Part shown: positions 30,756 to 41,905 of the stretch, piece by piece
Layout: each line of letters opens with the position of its first letter
How positions within the stretch are numbered: position 1 is the first letter of the stretch
Source of the DNA: Cladocopium goreaui
Lineage: Eukaryota; Sar; Dinophyceae; Suessiales; Symbiodiniaceae
Length of the DNA stretch: 64,000 bases
NCBI GenBank assembly: GCA_947184155.2
Contig: CAMXCT020000837.1
Location: forward strand, 1 to 64,000
Reading direction: 5' to 3'
Program-made: the position numbers and the translations under genes
The notes under the pieces: model-generated
Told to the model about the DNA's origin: nothing
Seen by the model: only the letters and a program-made list of their open reading frames with translations
Database searches by the model: none

Positions 30756-33700
30756 GAACGATGTGCCTTTGTCAGCATCGAAGTTTATAGATCGAAAGAA
30801 TGAATGTCTTCCGCGATCGCCGGTCAGAATTCTCGGTCTCAATGGTTCGCTGCAAATTCTCTCGCAGGAAGAACGGCCACTCTTCACACGTCATCGCATT
30901 TTGGAGACCATGTCCAGTTCGAATCTGTCAGGTTTACAAAGCTATGTGGTAAATTTGGGCGCATCTGAAATGGCCGGTTGTTTGGACTCAGCAAGCTGTC
31001 TCATTCAGAGGGGTTGGTCAGGTATTATGTTAGAGTGCAACTACCAACATAGTCAAAATTTGCGTGAGACCTATGCTCATCGAAAGGATGTGCAGATCAT
31101 AAATCAATGCTTAGCGCCTGAAAGCTGGGTGAGTGCTGCTATCAGCGCTGTCTGGAACTTCGAGCGAGTTCTGCCTCCGACTTCATCGCCATTCCCGATG
31201 TTTCTGAAGATCGATGTGGACAGAAACTGATAAAAAACGTGTCGATTCATGGATTTTGATGGATTTTGTCATTTGATTCTTTTGATCTAGACTGGTCTTA
31301 ATAGGTCTGAATAGTTTTCGGCAAATGTGTTTCCCCACGTTTGAATACCTTGGATGCCTTGGAATTCTTGGGGCAATTAGTTCAAATTACTTCACCGTCC
31401 ACGTGTTTGGCTTGTGCTTTGCTTGAACTTTTGCAACTGTGTGCTGTGGAGATCTGTGGAGGACAATGGTGATTGTGATTTTCTGAAGGCGTGGCTATCT
31501 GCAGGCTATCGACCCCTCTTTGTGGAAATGGAGTTGATTCACGCCTTTGTCCCGCCGGAGATTCAGGCCACTTTTTTTCCACCTTGAAAATCGGAGCACA
31601 CTTGCACCATCTTGCACCATTGAAGGTTCACTTCCCGGATTCCAGCGCTCCCAAAGACTTGCTGAATCTCGCTCTTTCTCCCAATTCTTCATTGTTCCCC
31701 ACATCACTGTGTGCGGTTCTTGTTTTTCGCTTTGCACCCGCCGCTCCTTCCGCGTCCGCCCGCCGCGTCCGCCCGACACACCACCACTCATCACACACAT
31801 CTCACATCCAATCACATCCAACTCATCACACAGCACAACTCATCACAACACTTCGTCTGGCAGGCGCAGCTCTCACACGACCTCATCACACAGCACTCAT
31901 CACAGCACAACTCATCACACCACTTGTCACAGCACAACTCATCACACCACTTGTCACAGCACAACTCATCACACCACTTCTGGGCCGCAGCTGGCTTTTG
32001 TGTGGCATGCGCGATACGCAGAGCCTTCTGGAGGAGCTGGTGCGCGCGTCGGGGCTGGGCCGCGGCTGGCTTTCGTGTGGCAAGCGCAGTACACAGAGTC
32101 TTCTGGAGGAGCTGGTGCGCGCGTGGGCGCCGCTGGGCCGCGGCTGGCTTTCATGTGGCAGGCGCAGTACACAGAGCCTTCACTGGTGCGCGCGTGGGCG
32201 CCGCTGGGCCGCCGCTGGCTTTCATGTGGCAGGCGCAGTACACAGAGCCTTTTGCAGGAGCTGCTGCGCGCGTGGTCGCCCTTGGCCCGCGGCTGGCTGC
32301 CGTGTGGCAGGCGCGGTACACAGAGCCTCCTGGAGGAGCTGCTGGAGGAGCTGCTGCGCGCGTGGGCGTTTTGCGTGGCAAGCGTGGCGCTTGGCGACAT
32401 AGACCTTCGTTTTGCGTGGCAGGCGTGGCACTTGGTGACATCCACGCTGCAAGCGGGTCCATCTCTCTCAAATACGACCTTGTCACACACATACACACAC
32501 ACACACAACTTTGTCACGCACAATCTTTCACATCTCTCTCTCACATGCAGCTTTATCGCACACAACTTTGTCAAACACAACTCTTTCGCACACAACTTTT
32601 TCACACACATCTCTCTCACACACAACTTTGTCACCCACAGCTTTGTCACACACACACACAACTTTGTCACCCACAACTTTGTCACCCACAAGTTTGTCAC
32701 ACACACACACAACTTTGTCACCCACAACTTTGTCACACACAATCTTTCACACACATCTCTCTCACATGCAACTTCTCTCTGACACACATCTTTGTCACAC
32801 ACAACTTTGTCACTCACACACAACTTTGTCACACACACAACTCTTTCACACACAACTTTATACAACTTTGTCACAGACAATCGTTCACACACAACTTTGT
32901 CACACGCAATCTTTCACACACAACTTTGTCACACACACACAATCTTTCACACACAGCTTTGTCACAGACAATCTTTCACACACAACTCTTTCACTCACAA
33001 CTTTTCACACACAACCCTTTCACAGACACACAACTTTCTCACACAAAACTCTTCACATAGAAATAGAACTTTTAAAATGATTGACCCTCCACCATCTCCT
33101 TTGTCTTTTCTTCTTTCTCCGTGCCACTGCAACCACTTTTTCTGATTATTGGAAGAAGTTGACTTGTGGGGTTATCCGGTCCTTTTATTTTTCCACTTCA
33201 CAATGCCCCAAGATTCACATATCCCAACACGTCCCAACCCCACGACCTATAGGTCGCCCATGAACCTCAAGTAGTATCTTGCCCTGTTTCTTCCCTAGAT
33301 GTATAAATTTGGTTTGCTTAGGTTTATTGTGGTTTATTGTTCAGAACACCAAACCTTGTTCTTTGCCGTGTGCCGCATTGAGAATTGGTCAAGAGGATAG
33401 AAATTTCACAACGTTTAGACGTTTAGCATTTGTTGAAGTTCCCATGCCAGGTGAACTTCCCATACATTGACGTGGGCCAGGCCGATTTCAACAAGGCGCG
33501 TGCTAGTGATGTGATGTCCAAAGGCTGTAGTCTTGGCCAAGTGCTCTCTATTTTGGGCGACGGCTATTCCCTTCTCTCGTGGAGCTATGACAAGGACTAA
33601 ATGCACATGGAACGCACATGGAATGCAACTGCCAGATGTGCTAGAAACTTTCCAGAGCATGTATATATTTTCTTTAAAGCAAGGGGAGTCCAATGTGCGA

Positions 33701-34429
33701 GACAAGAATTGCAATCACAAATAGTGTAGTAATATAGGCAATTCTTGCGAATTTTGCAGCCAACTCTTGCACGTTGAAGGCTTTGAAACATGTACTCTGG
33801 ATTCTGGCATTCGTGGAAGACTTGAGTCCACTAGCATTCCACTGATAGGACATCAATGCGCAGTTTGTATTGGACACCTGGGCCAAAGAGCACAAGATCT
33901 TCGTGGTACCTCACAGCGAAATCTCGTCCTTCTGGCATCGAGCTGTGAGCTTTCGTGAGGCAGAAAATACCAACGCGAGAGTGAACGTGAGAAGACAAGA
34001 GTACTCGTAAGAATATCTCAATATATCAGGAAATATCAGGAATATATCATTGATATCAATTTGATATCACAATCATATCTCTTTCAATGAGCCAAAGAGG
34101 GCAAACAAATGTAGATTAATACGTCTGGGAAGTTGAGAGACTCGGGAGAAAAAGACACGTGTTAGATTCCATAAGCTCGAAATATCTGGAACATGCGCAA
34201 ATTGAGGCCTTGCCGGTTCGGTTTTTAGGATGATTCAGATTGATTAAGGTGCGGGAACAATAGGACACATGACAACACTCATCATCTCTGGTCAACTTAC
34301 GCCCTTCGCCAGGTATGGGATGATCACAACTGGCATGGCATGGACTTGCCGCTGAATTTCCTTCTGAGCGATAGCTCTCTTGCAGAGAAGCTGCTGGGAT
34401 CAAGATACTTCACCCATGGCCCATCATAA
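30756..34429 (+). CDS. FkbM-like methyltransferase domain and C-terminus (multi-exon)
   Basis: Exons 30756-31218, 31462-31566, 33451-33594, 33849-33959 and 34313-34429 are phase-consistent, and the last ends at TAA (34427-34429). Key pieces are: VVNLGASEMAG then LIQRGWSGIMLE, the SAM-binding 'vdvGAn.G..Gw.gi.iE' of FkbM proteins; MFLKIDVDNGDCDFL, the conserved 'lkiDidg.d'; AGYRPLFVEMEL; and GCSLGQVLSILGDGYSLLS, the usual 'G.SL..l..l...GY.l'. The C-terminal exons (FVLDTWAKEHKIFVVPHSE, WHGMDLPLNFLL) are an extension I do not recognise. Donors are GA, GC, GA and GC in order, each opening a short repeat shared with the next exon (GACA, then G, GAC, G). The family methylates O or N atoms of varied small molecules, glycans or peptides. 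Confidence 0.75.
31567..33450. repeat. 1.9-kb intron filled with satellite arrays
   Basis: The intron begins GCCACT and ends CCATGCCAG. It holds: a CATCACACAGCACAACTCAT array (about 31785-31980); five or so units of 72-77 bp containing GGCTGGCTTTCGTGTGGCA and GGAGGAGCTG (31981-32360); two copies of GCGTGGCAGGCGTGGCACTTGG-type sequence (32370-32445); and a long (ACACAACTTTGTC)n array (32465-33055). Open frames up to 449 residues arise from this and switch composition at each array edge. The GCGTGGCAGGCG units match 49235-49260 and 49920-49950. Confidence 0.85.
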
Positions 34430-35561
34430 CCCATCATCAATGCCGTTGTTTGATTTTGTTTGGCAATTGTCAAGATGATATTTGTGCGTGTTTGTGTTGC
34501 GCACTTCGTGATTTGTTTCAAGTTCTCGCGCGGCGACTGTTCAAACATGTTTGCATGTGTGCTATGATGTTGCTTTAGTTATCTATGGACTAGTGAATAA
34601 GTTTGTGCGAGTTGGTCTGTTGCTAGGTTAGCCGACTGATGAATCTGAGTGACTTATGCACATCAGGCCAATTACTTGCTTAGTGATGCTTAGTGTGAGT
34701 GTGGTTTTGTTGGAGGGCAGTTGTTTTGTTTGGAAATCCCAGGCAAACGGCCTTAAACGTCGCTTATGAGATTGTGCTACAACGGAGCCAGTAAAGCTTG
34801 GAGTTCTCGCGCAGCTTGGAGTTGCGACCAGGAAAAGTGAAATCGCAAGAAATCGCAAGAAATCATAAGTTGGCGGCCTCTCCGCGATTTGGGGCCTCGA
34901 CTTGTCACATGGCTCGTGAAGCCTTGGAGGATAGTCGCATCGGCAAAACCACCGAAAGTGTCTTCAGCGGAGAAAACAGCGCATGGCATGTGGTACACGT
35001 CGCTGCAATGGGGTGGCAAGTGAGGGCAAGTGATGGCCCAAAGATGGGAGCTTTGTCTTTGTTTCCCGTTGTTCATTGCTTTTCATCTTTGAGCTCCATT
35101 TGTTTGTCAGCCATCGCTGGCCACCAGTGTTCCTGCAACAAGATACCTGTTGTTTCCGCGTTTGTGGGCTCAGACACTCTGCACAACGTGCAGTGCCTCG
35201 ACAAGGCATAGAAGATTAAACATGAAGCGCCTAGAGACAAAACGCATCCCGAGAGCAGAAGAACATCACAAGAAATTCTGAATCGGGGCAATTTCTCTCG
35301 TCCTTGGCCTGTGTGACTCCACTGTGTTTTCCGGAAACTAACTTCAATGTGATTGCTCTGCAAAGTCAGTCTTGGTCAACCCTGCTTGAATGGTATAGGC
35401 TCCAATCATAATCTCTTTCTCAAAGCACCAAGTCTTGTAAATATCATTAAACATCAAAATAAAACAAATAGACATGCATTGAAAATCTAAGTATGTTTTG
35501 CGTTGATTATTTGATGGCGATCTAGCGTGCCAGGGGTGGCCCTGCGCGAGGTGAAGAGACC
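34430..35561. other. Spacer between methyltransferase and carbamoyltransferase genes
   Basis: One + strand frame (34798-35211) has a coding-like middle (LAASPRFGASTCHMAREAL, IGKTTESVFSGENSAWH) but no ATG at its start and an unlikely tail; I cannot assign it. About 100 bp at 35146-35262 repeat behind the next gene. The rest shows nothing. Confidence 0.35.
35146..35262 (+). repeat. ~100-bp direct repeat flanking the carbamoyltransferase, upstream copy
   Basis: Shares TTTGTGGGCTCAGAC, TGCACAA and CGACAAG.CATAGAAGATT with 37762-37850, which lies about 190 bases behind the carbamoyltransferase stop. The similarity is about 80%. The simplest reading is that the repeat is the 3' flank of a tandem gene copy now lost upstream. 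Confidence 0.7.
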
Positions 35562-37574
35562 ATGGTTTGTCACCTGCGTTGCTTACGGATTTGCATACTT
35601 TTGTTGCTACCCAGTGTGCGCAGTTACGATTATGAAATTGATGAGGCCGGCATTCCCATACTCTGGGAACCGCAGAAGGGATTATTGTTCAGTCCAGATG
35701 GCGACAAAAAGACCCTTGGCGAGATGAGTGATGAATTTGGCAAGTTCTTTCCTCAGGACAACGAAGCGCCTGGCCGACGACCAGCCGTCATTGCTTTCCA
35801 TGGAGGACATGATGCAAGTATCGCCATTGGTGTTGGAGGTCGCGTGCAATGCGTGCTTGAGTTGGAGCGCTGGTTTGAAATACGATATTTCTACTTGGGT
35901 GGTCACACCACCTCCCACATGAGTGAAGCTGAATTTGGTGAGACTTGGTTCGTTGCATTGAAAGCAGTTCTAGAAGGATGTGAATGTGAGGGAGACTGCC
36001 CTCAACAAATCCACTATGCTGTCCTGGACAACTTGGAGTATCGTGAATATGAAGTTCTTAAGGATGCCGTAGAGCCACTGCTGGGCCAAGAAGTGACATG
36101 GCGTTTTGCCAATCATCACCGTTCCCACGCCCTACTAGGCTTCTATGCTTCACCCTTTCGTTCAGCCATCATTATGTCATACGATGCGGGTGGAAATGAT
36201 GGTGTTTTCAACTTCTATGTGGGCCTTGGACTGGAAATGAAATTCGTAGCCAAACTGCCAATCAATTTAGGTATGGCATACAATATGCTTGCAGTTTTAC
36301 TTCCCGAGGTAACTGGAGCTAAGGGCCCCAAGAACCCTGTGGTTTGTTCGGAGAGAGAGATCACTCCATACACCCTGCAAGAGACTGCTGCAGAAATGCA
36401 TGGCCTGCCCAACACAGTGGATGCTACGGGCAAAGTGATCCACAGTTATGCTGGGAAATTCATGGGTTACTCCGCCCTGGTTTCGCCCGATCCGGAGGTG
36501 CAGTTTTGGACCAAGCAATACATCCGTAGTTATGTCCTAAACGAAACGGCTATGGAGGAGGCCTTCACCTGGTTGAGGCACTTTGCATGCACAGGGACCG
36601 AGGCCCAAAGGACATTGGCTGCCTCAGCACAGGCGGAATGGACCGATTATGTGGAAGAACTCTTCGAGAAGTTTTTTCGATCTGTCACAATGCTTCTTCC
36701 GCAGCCCTTGGAAGGTATCGTGTTGACTGGAGGCTGTGCCTTAAACGTTTTGGCCAACCAACGCATTTTTGATAGATTCACAGATGTGGATGGCGTTCAT
36801 CCTAACCTTCCACGTTCCCTGTATGTTCCACCAGCAAGCAACGATGGCGGCATTGTAGTGGGTGCCCTTTGGTCTGTGATGCCACCATTCTTTCCCCAAC
36901 CGCTGCAATACCTGGGCTTTCGTCTCTTTGACCTCGCTTTATTGGATGAAGCTGCAAGTAGTCGGCAAGCCCAGCGATTGACTGAGCTTGGTGGCGTTGA
37001 ATACTTGGCCGATTTGCTAGCTGGAGGTGAAGCCTGGAAAAGTGAAAGCCCTGAAAATCTGAGCGTGAAACCCATCATAGCTGTAGTCCTTGGTCGACAA
37101 GAGTTTGGGCCCAGGGCCCTCGGTCATCGATCTCTTCTGGCAGTTCCGGATTCACACGACATCAAGGATCGGATGAATCAGCTGAAAGCACGACAGTCAT
37201 ATCGCCCCGTAGCACCGATGATTGCAGATGAAGCCTTGGAGGAGGTCTTTGGTCCGTCAGCACCGAAGTCTCCTTACATGACCATGGCACCTCAGGTGAA
37301 GGAGGAGGTCCGTGAACGCTTCCCGGCCTTGGCACATGTGGATGGCACTGCACGACATCAGTCGGTAGGAGCCAAAGATGAACCCTGGATCCATGCGCTT
37401 CTGTTGGCCGTGGGGAAGAGGACTGGTTTAGCTGCACTCATCAATACGAGTTTCAATTCCAAAGGTAAACCGATTGTCAACACCGTGAAAGAATGCCTCA
37501 AAATGCTTGACGACCTTCCTGATTTGGATTATGTGTTGATCGAGGATTGGCTCTTTCGCAAGAAAATGCGCTGA
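35562..37574 (+). CDS. Carbamoyltransferase, NodU/CmcH/TobZ family, with signal peptide
   Basis: A single open frame of 670 residues. The N-terminus (MVCHLRCLRICILLLLPSVRS) looks like a cleavable signal peptide or anchor, unusual for this mainly bacterial family. The N-terminal Kae1-like domain shows HDASIAI (~83), HHRSHA (~185, metal-binding histidines), SYDAGGNDG and GGCALNVLANQ (~390), then PASNDGG (~426). The C-terminal YrdC-like domain has EFGPRALGHRSLLA (~513) and INTSFNSKGKPIV (~626). Nearly all hallmark motifs are present, so it is probably active. The family carbamoylates hydroxyls of sugars or antibiotics using carbamoyl phosphate and ATP. The ATG at 35562 is chosen because it opens the signal sequence. 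Intronless; horizontal origin is plausible but not shown by the sequence alone. Confidence 0.93.
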   Translation: MVCHLRCLRICILLLLPSVRSYDYEIDEAGIPILWEPQKGLLFSPDGDKKTLGEMSDEFGKFFPQDNEAPGRRPAVIAFHGGHDASIAIGVGGRVQCVLELERWFEIRYFYLGGHTTSHMSEAEFGETWFVALKAVLEGCECEGDCPQQIHYAVLDNLEYREYEVLKDAVEPLLGQEVTWRFANHHRSHALLGFYASPFRSAIIMSYDAGGNDGVFNFYVGLGLEMKFVAKLPINLGMAYNMLAVLLPEVTGAKGPKNPVVCSEREITPYTLQETAAEMHGLPNTVDATGKVIHSYAGKFMGYSALVSPDPEVQFWTKQYIRSYVLNETAMEEAFTWLRHFACTGTEAQRTLAASAQAEWTDYVEELFEKFFRSVTMLLPQPLEGIVLTGGCALNVLANQRIFDRFTDVDGVHPNLPRSLYVPPASNDGGIVVGALWSVMPPFFPQPLQYLGFRLFDLALLDEAASSRQAQRLTELGGVEYLADLLAGGEAWKSESPENLSVKPIIAVVLGRQEFGPRALGHRSLLAVPDSHDIKDRMNQLKARQSYRPVAPMIADEALEEVFGPSAPKSPYMTMAPQVKEEVRERFPALAHVDGTARHQSVGAKDEPWIHALLLAVGKRTGLAALINTSFNSKGKPIVNTVKECLKMLDDLPDLDYVLIEDWLFRKKMR

Positions 37575-37761
37575 AACACTTGGCACCAAGATCATGAAGG
37601 ATACCTTGGTATTAATCAAGTGTTCATGACTATCATGACTCATTTTCACAAGAGAACAATGCAAGGCTTACTTCCGGATCTTCCGGCTCATTTCGCTGCG
37701 TTGCTGTTCGTGTTTGAAGTGTTTTAATATGTGCTTCATTTGTTACCACATGTTGCCACCA

Positions 37762-37850
37762 TCACGCCGATTCCCGCATTTGTGGGCTCAGACGCCGTGC
37801 ACAATGCACGGTGCCCCGACAAGACATAGAAGATTGAAAATCATCATGAA
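37762..37850 (+). repeat. ~100-bp direct repeat flanking the carbamoyltransferase, downstream copy
   Basis: Partner of 35146-35262. It sits in the presumed 3' flank of the gene, which points to a shared gene end rather than a promoter. Confidence 0.7.
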
Positions 37851-40800
37851 GCATTTCTTAACAAAAACATAGCTCATTGACAGAGCGCCAGAACATTGCA
37901 AGATGTTCAGCACACTCCTTGTATAGAGAGAATATGTGATAATATGTGTCTTATTCCCTTTCCAAAACGGAAAATTAAATAGGCTTGTTGCTCAGCATTT
38001 GTTTTGGGCAACGTTCTGGTTAAATGTTATGTGCTTCGCCATGATCTCAGTAAAAAACATCAGAGTTTTGGAACAGTTGTGGCCAAGCACAACAGGTCAT
38101 TCGGTTGCGCTGGCCAGCTTGCGGATCTCGTGGAAGCCTGGGTCGCTGAAGGGCCAACCAAGGCACCACAAACTCGGAAGGCGCGGACTGGTTGAGAACT
38201 GGTTGGGGATGGCACACAACCTGCGCAACATGGGCTGTTGCCTTCAAACTCATCGTTGCCCAAGGATTCATTGTCCTATCGTCGCATCCCTGACACAATC
38301 CAGCCCTCTGAATTCCCGATGGGAAGGTTTGGTTGGAGCAATTAATTCATGCCCCCTCAAAGTGGGCTGCTAGGCATGGCAATGCCCCTAATGGTGACGT
38401 GGCCATCACTAGAGGTTCCAGGCCGGCTCTCATTTTTCGCCTCTGACTTGTTGAATCACGTTGAGTCCATCTGAGTCCTAAAGAATGCAAACGATTTACC
38501 ACATCCAACCACTGCGAATGATGACCAAATGTAGTTGACTTTTGCAAGCACCCAACATAGTGAAGCTGTCCCAACTTGCCAAAGTGTCAACCCGGAAGAG
38601 ATAGCCTGTTCCACAATTCTGAGATATGCAGGAGGAAGGGTTGATCTTGGCCATGGCACGTTGCAGTATGGCACATGTGCTTGTCGAGTTTATCAAAAAC
38701 GAACAACTTCCAGAATGGTGCATTGACGACCATGCAAACTGATGCAGTTGGACTTTAACTATGGTTTGTTTCCTTTGTTTTGTTAAACTACTGAGTGACC
38801 TTGGCCATGGAATGAACCACAGCATGTGACAGGTGCTGTCATCATGTTCCCGATGGCCATCACTCCCTGGAGCACCACAGATGGCGCATCAACCTCAGTC
38901 CAGCTTGGTCAAACCTAGCAAGGTGAAAGTCAGCCCTCAGCAAGGTAATAAAAACACCGAGGTGCATGAAGCTTGCTACAACTGACCGGCGTTCCAAGAA
39001 AAGCACATTTAATATAATATATATATTGTGATATAATATATTATGTAGTTAGTATAATATGTTATAGTCTTTATATGTCTTTACAGTTTGGAAACAATAT
39101 GGATGGATGGCGTATGTTGTTTCATACCGTTTCATGTACGAACAGTTGCAGAATCAAGGCTGACAGCAGTGTCGTGTGCGTCCCTGTGGCCTCCGTGGAC
39201 CAGGGATGGTGCGCTTCACTTCAACAGTTTAACACATGTTTAGCATATTCAGTAGCTATGTTCATGTTTCACTTCATGTTTCATAATGGTTCCCTGTTGA
39301 AGTGCAAAAAGATGTCAGTTGCCAGTGTGAATGCAACGCGCTTTCAGATGCTTTCAGATGCTTTCAGCATAGTGAAAAACATCGCAGACCATAACAGCCA
39401 TGCTGACGCACAGGGATGCAACACACTCTGTCGAATCTCAGGACAACCGGTAGCTTCTATCATGGTTGCCTGCTCAAAGAAATCAGCAGTAAATACCAGA
39501 GTGCGGAAGTTCATAGAGCCGTTTTTTCCCCAGATTTGTGGCGTTACTTTTTGCATTCTTATCATTCTTGGATTTTCTTGCTGATTTTCGGATGATTTTA
39601 GAACTGTATTTATTATATCAAGACTCAAGACATTTTGTCAGGTCATGCACGTTTCATTGAAGTTCTTTCGTGATTTTGCGCAAGTTGGAAGGAGCCGATC
39701 CAAGAGAGTCAAGAAAGTCCAAGGCTGGTAAGAAAATGTAAGAAAGCATATCAATAGATATCAATAGTGATAGTGATTTCTGTCAACTGCTTAATTACAT
39801 TCAATTGCTATGCATTTGGAGGAAAACTGAGTGAACATTCGTCACTTTCAAGACAGGTCACTCATACTGGACTGATACTGGACTCATACTTGACTACTGC
39901 TGGCATTTGCTAACCTATTTCATTGTCCACAATGCACTATTCCACCCGCGGAATGACCGGAATGACCTTACGCCACCTCATTGGGCATTGTCTTTAAAGT
40001 TTGGGTTCAGGAAAATTATGGGCCCTGCATTGTGTAGATTCTGATTCTGTACTGACACCAGAACCAAACACCCAAGCACCACTTCTTGACTTTGTGGTTG
40101 GGGAGGAAATCCATAGAAGTCATGTCCAACTATTTGGACTGATTTCTGTGGAGGAGTGCTTGTTTGGTCAAACTTCATGTTTCTGCTTCCATTGAAACAT
40201 ATTGAAACTATTTATATTCATCAACAATAAGTGCGCTGATTCAGTAAACAGTGTATGAGGTTCTCAATAGTTTCGCCCATTGGAATTCTATCAGCCATGT
40301 CAGCCATATATCCTTTCCTTCCATGCCTTTCCAAAAGGACGGAATTGACAGATGTTCCATGAAGTTTCCCGAGAACATGGACTTGCGGGGCTCCAATCAG
40401 GGTTTGAAACACATCAGATTGACATGGTCAACAGTTGTATAACTGGTAGATCACAGGGGAAAAGACACTAAACTCTCTGTGGGGAACCACTTTCATGTAG
40501 AGATTCAAACTTGTGAAGGGGTCGGCAACTTGATCTTATAGAGCATCCAGTACGCCAGAAACAGAGTTTTTTCTAGCATACTATAGCATACTGTGCAGCA
40601 TACTTGATGTGAGATTTGTCGATGGGTCCTGAGTTGATAGATTTCTTTTTTGGTTGCGGACATTCATGCAATTTCATGCATGCGAGCAGATTTCTATACT
40701 GTAGAGGGCCCATTTTAGAAAGCATTGAAGTGACAAAGGGTCAAGGAATCAGTTTTATGAAGGACCGATTGGGTGATACTTGCTTTGTAGAGGCGTTTCT

Positions 40801-41559
40801 GGTTACATTTTGTAGTGCCCACAGCTGTTGCCAATCAGACACCCCAAAAACAGAGCATATCTATACCAGTTTGTGATTTGGGAGGGTTCTTGGGATGAAT
40901 CGATTCAAGATGGAAAGCAACTGCCAGAAATCTACCCGGCCAAAGCACAATGCTGTTCTGTCTTTGGAATTAAAAAACAGCAGTGATGGGTCGCTTCAGC
41001 AGCAACGGATTGCTTCAGCAGCAACGGATTCCTTTATAATTTGGTTGAAGCTAGGGCTCTGATAAAAACCGGAGGCTTGGGGGAAAACATTAAAGCCTAC
41101 TATTGGCATCCCATGTGTGTTTGTTGTTGGTCAAGACAGGGGCTTGTCTCGCCCGACTTTTCCAGGGTCCAAAAGTAGGGGGAATTGAACATATCTTCGA
41201 AGTTGCACTTATTGTCATTGTTCATGCTGGATCATGCTGGCAACTTGGATCCAAGTATTTGAATTGCTTCACTTGGGCATCATGTGTATGGCCAAGCTGC
41301 GGCTGAATCGAACATTTGTGGACCCTGGTGTTTGGTTCCATGTTTTGAAGCTGTTGGGCTTGTGATGACGACAAAGTGCTACAAAACAAACCTTGCCATC
41401 CCTGTCACTGAACGGATTTGATGCTGTAGTTGCAGGGTGGGGATCACTCGAAGTAAGCTTTTATTTTTTTTGGGTCTCTAGATTTTATCTCGCTTGTCAA
41501 CCCCACGGTGTGGCAATCTGGACGGATGAAGGATGAACGACAAAACTCGCTTTGAAATT

Positions 41560-41905
41560 CGACCGTCGCCCAGCAACACCGCGCATTAAACGCACGCCGC
41601 AAGCGCGCCGAAAAAGGGCGCTAGCCAAAAGCGCGCAAAAACCCGCGGGCAAAGCCCAGCCGCCCCCGCGGCAAAGCCACCAAAAGCGCGGGCGCAACCA
41701 AACACGAGGACAAGGCCTGTAACCTATGCTTGAGACCAGAGCAATTTATTTTTGCCTGGGCAGACCTTGAAAAGGCAGCGGCCAGCTCCAGACAACCGCG
41801 CGCCATCCTTCACAGTGATCTTTGCTTCTGACGCGGCAGATTCATTGGGGGGGCAAAGGGCGCCAATTCTTCTCTCAGCCCAGCGAACATCTACAAGAAG
41901 AATCG
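41560..41905. other. GC-rich island
   Basis: About 340 bp with clearly higher G+C than its surroundings, including runs such as AAGCGCGCAAAAACCCGCGGG. One + frame after a TGA gives a basic Ala/Pro/Lys/Arg-rich peptide (RRKRALAKSAQKPAGKAQ) ending at a TAA near 41720. The complementary frame is also open, as expected for GC-rich DNA. No start codon or family can be assigned. Confidence 0.4.

Noticed and set aside
31547..33060. Open frames of 303, 411 and 449 residues on + and 307 on -
   Set aside because: They change composition at every satellite boundary, overlap each other and sit in an intron with clear GC..AG|G ends between phase-matched FkbM exons.
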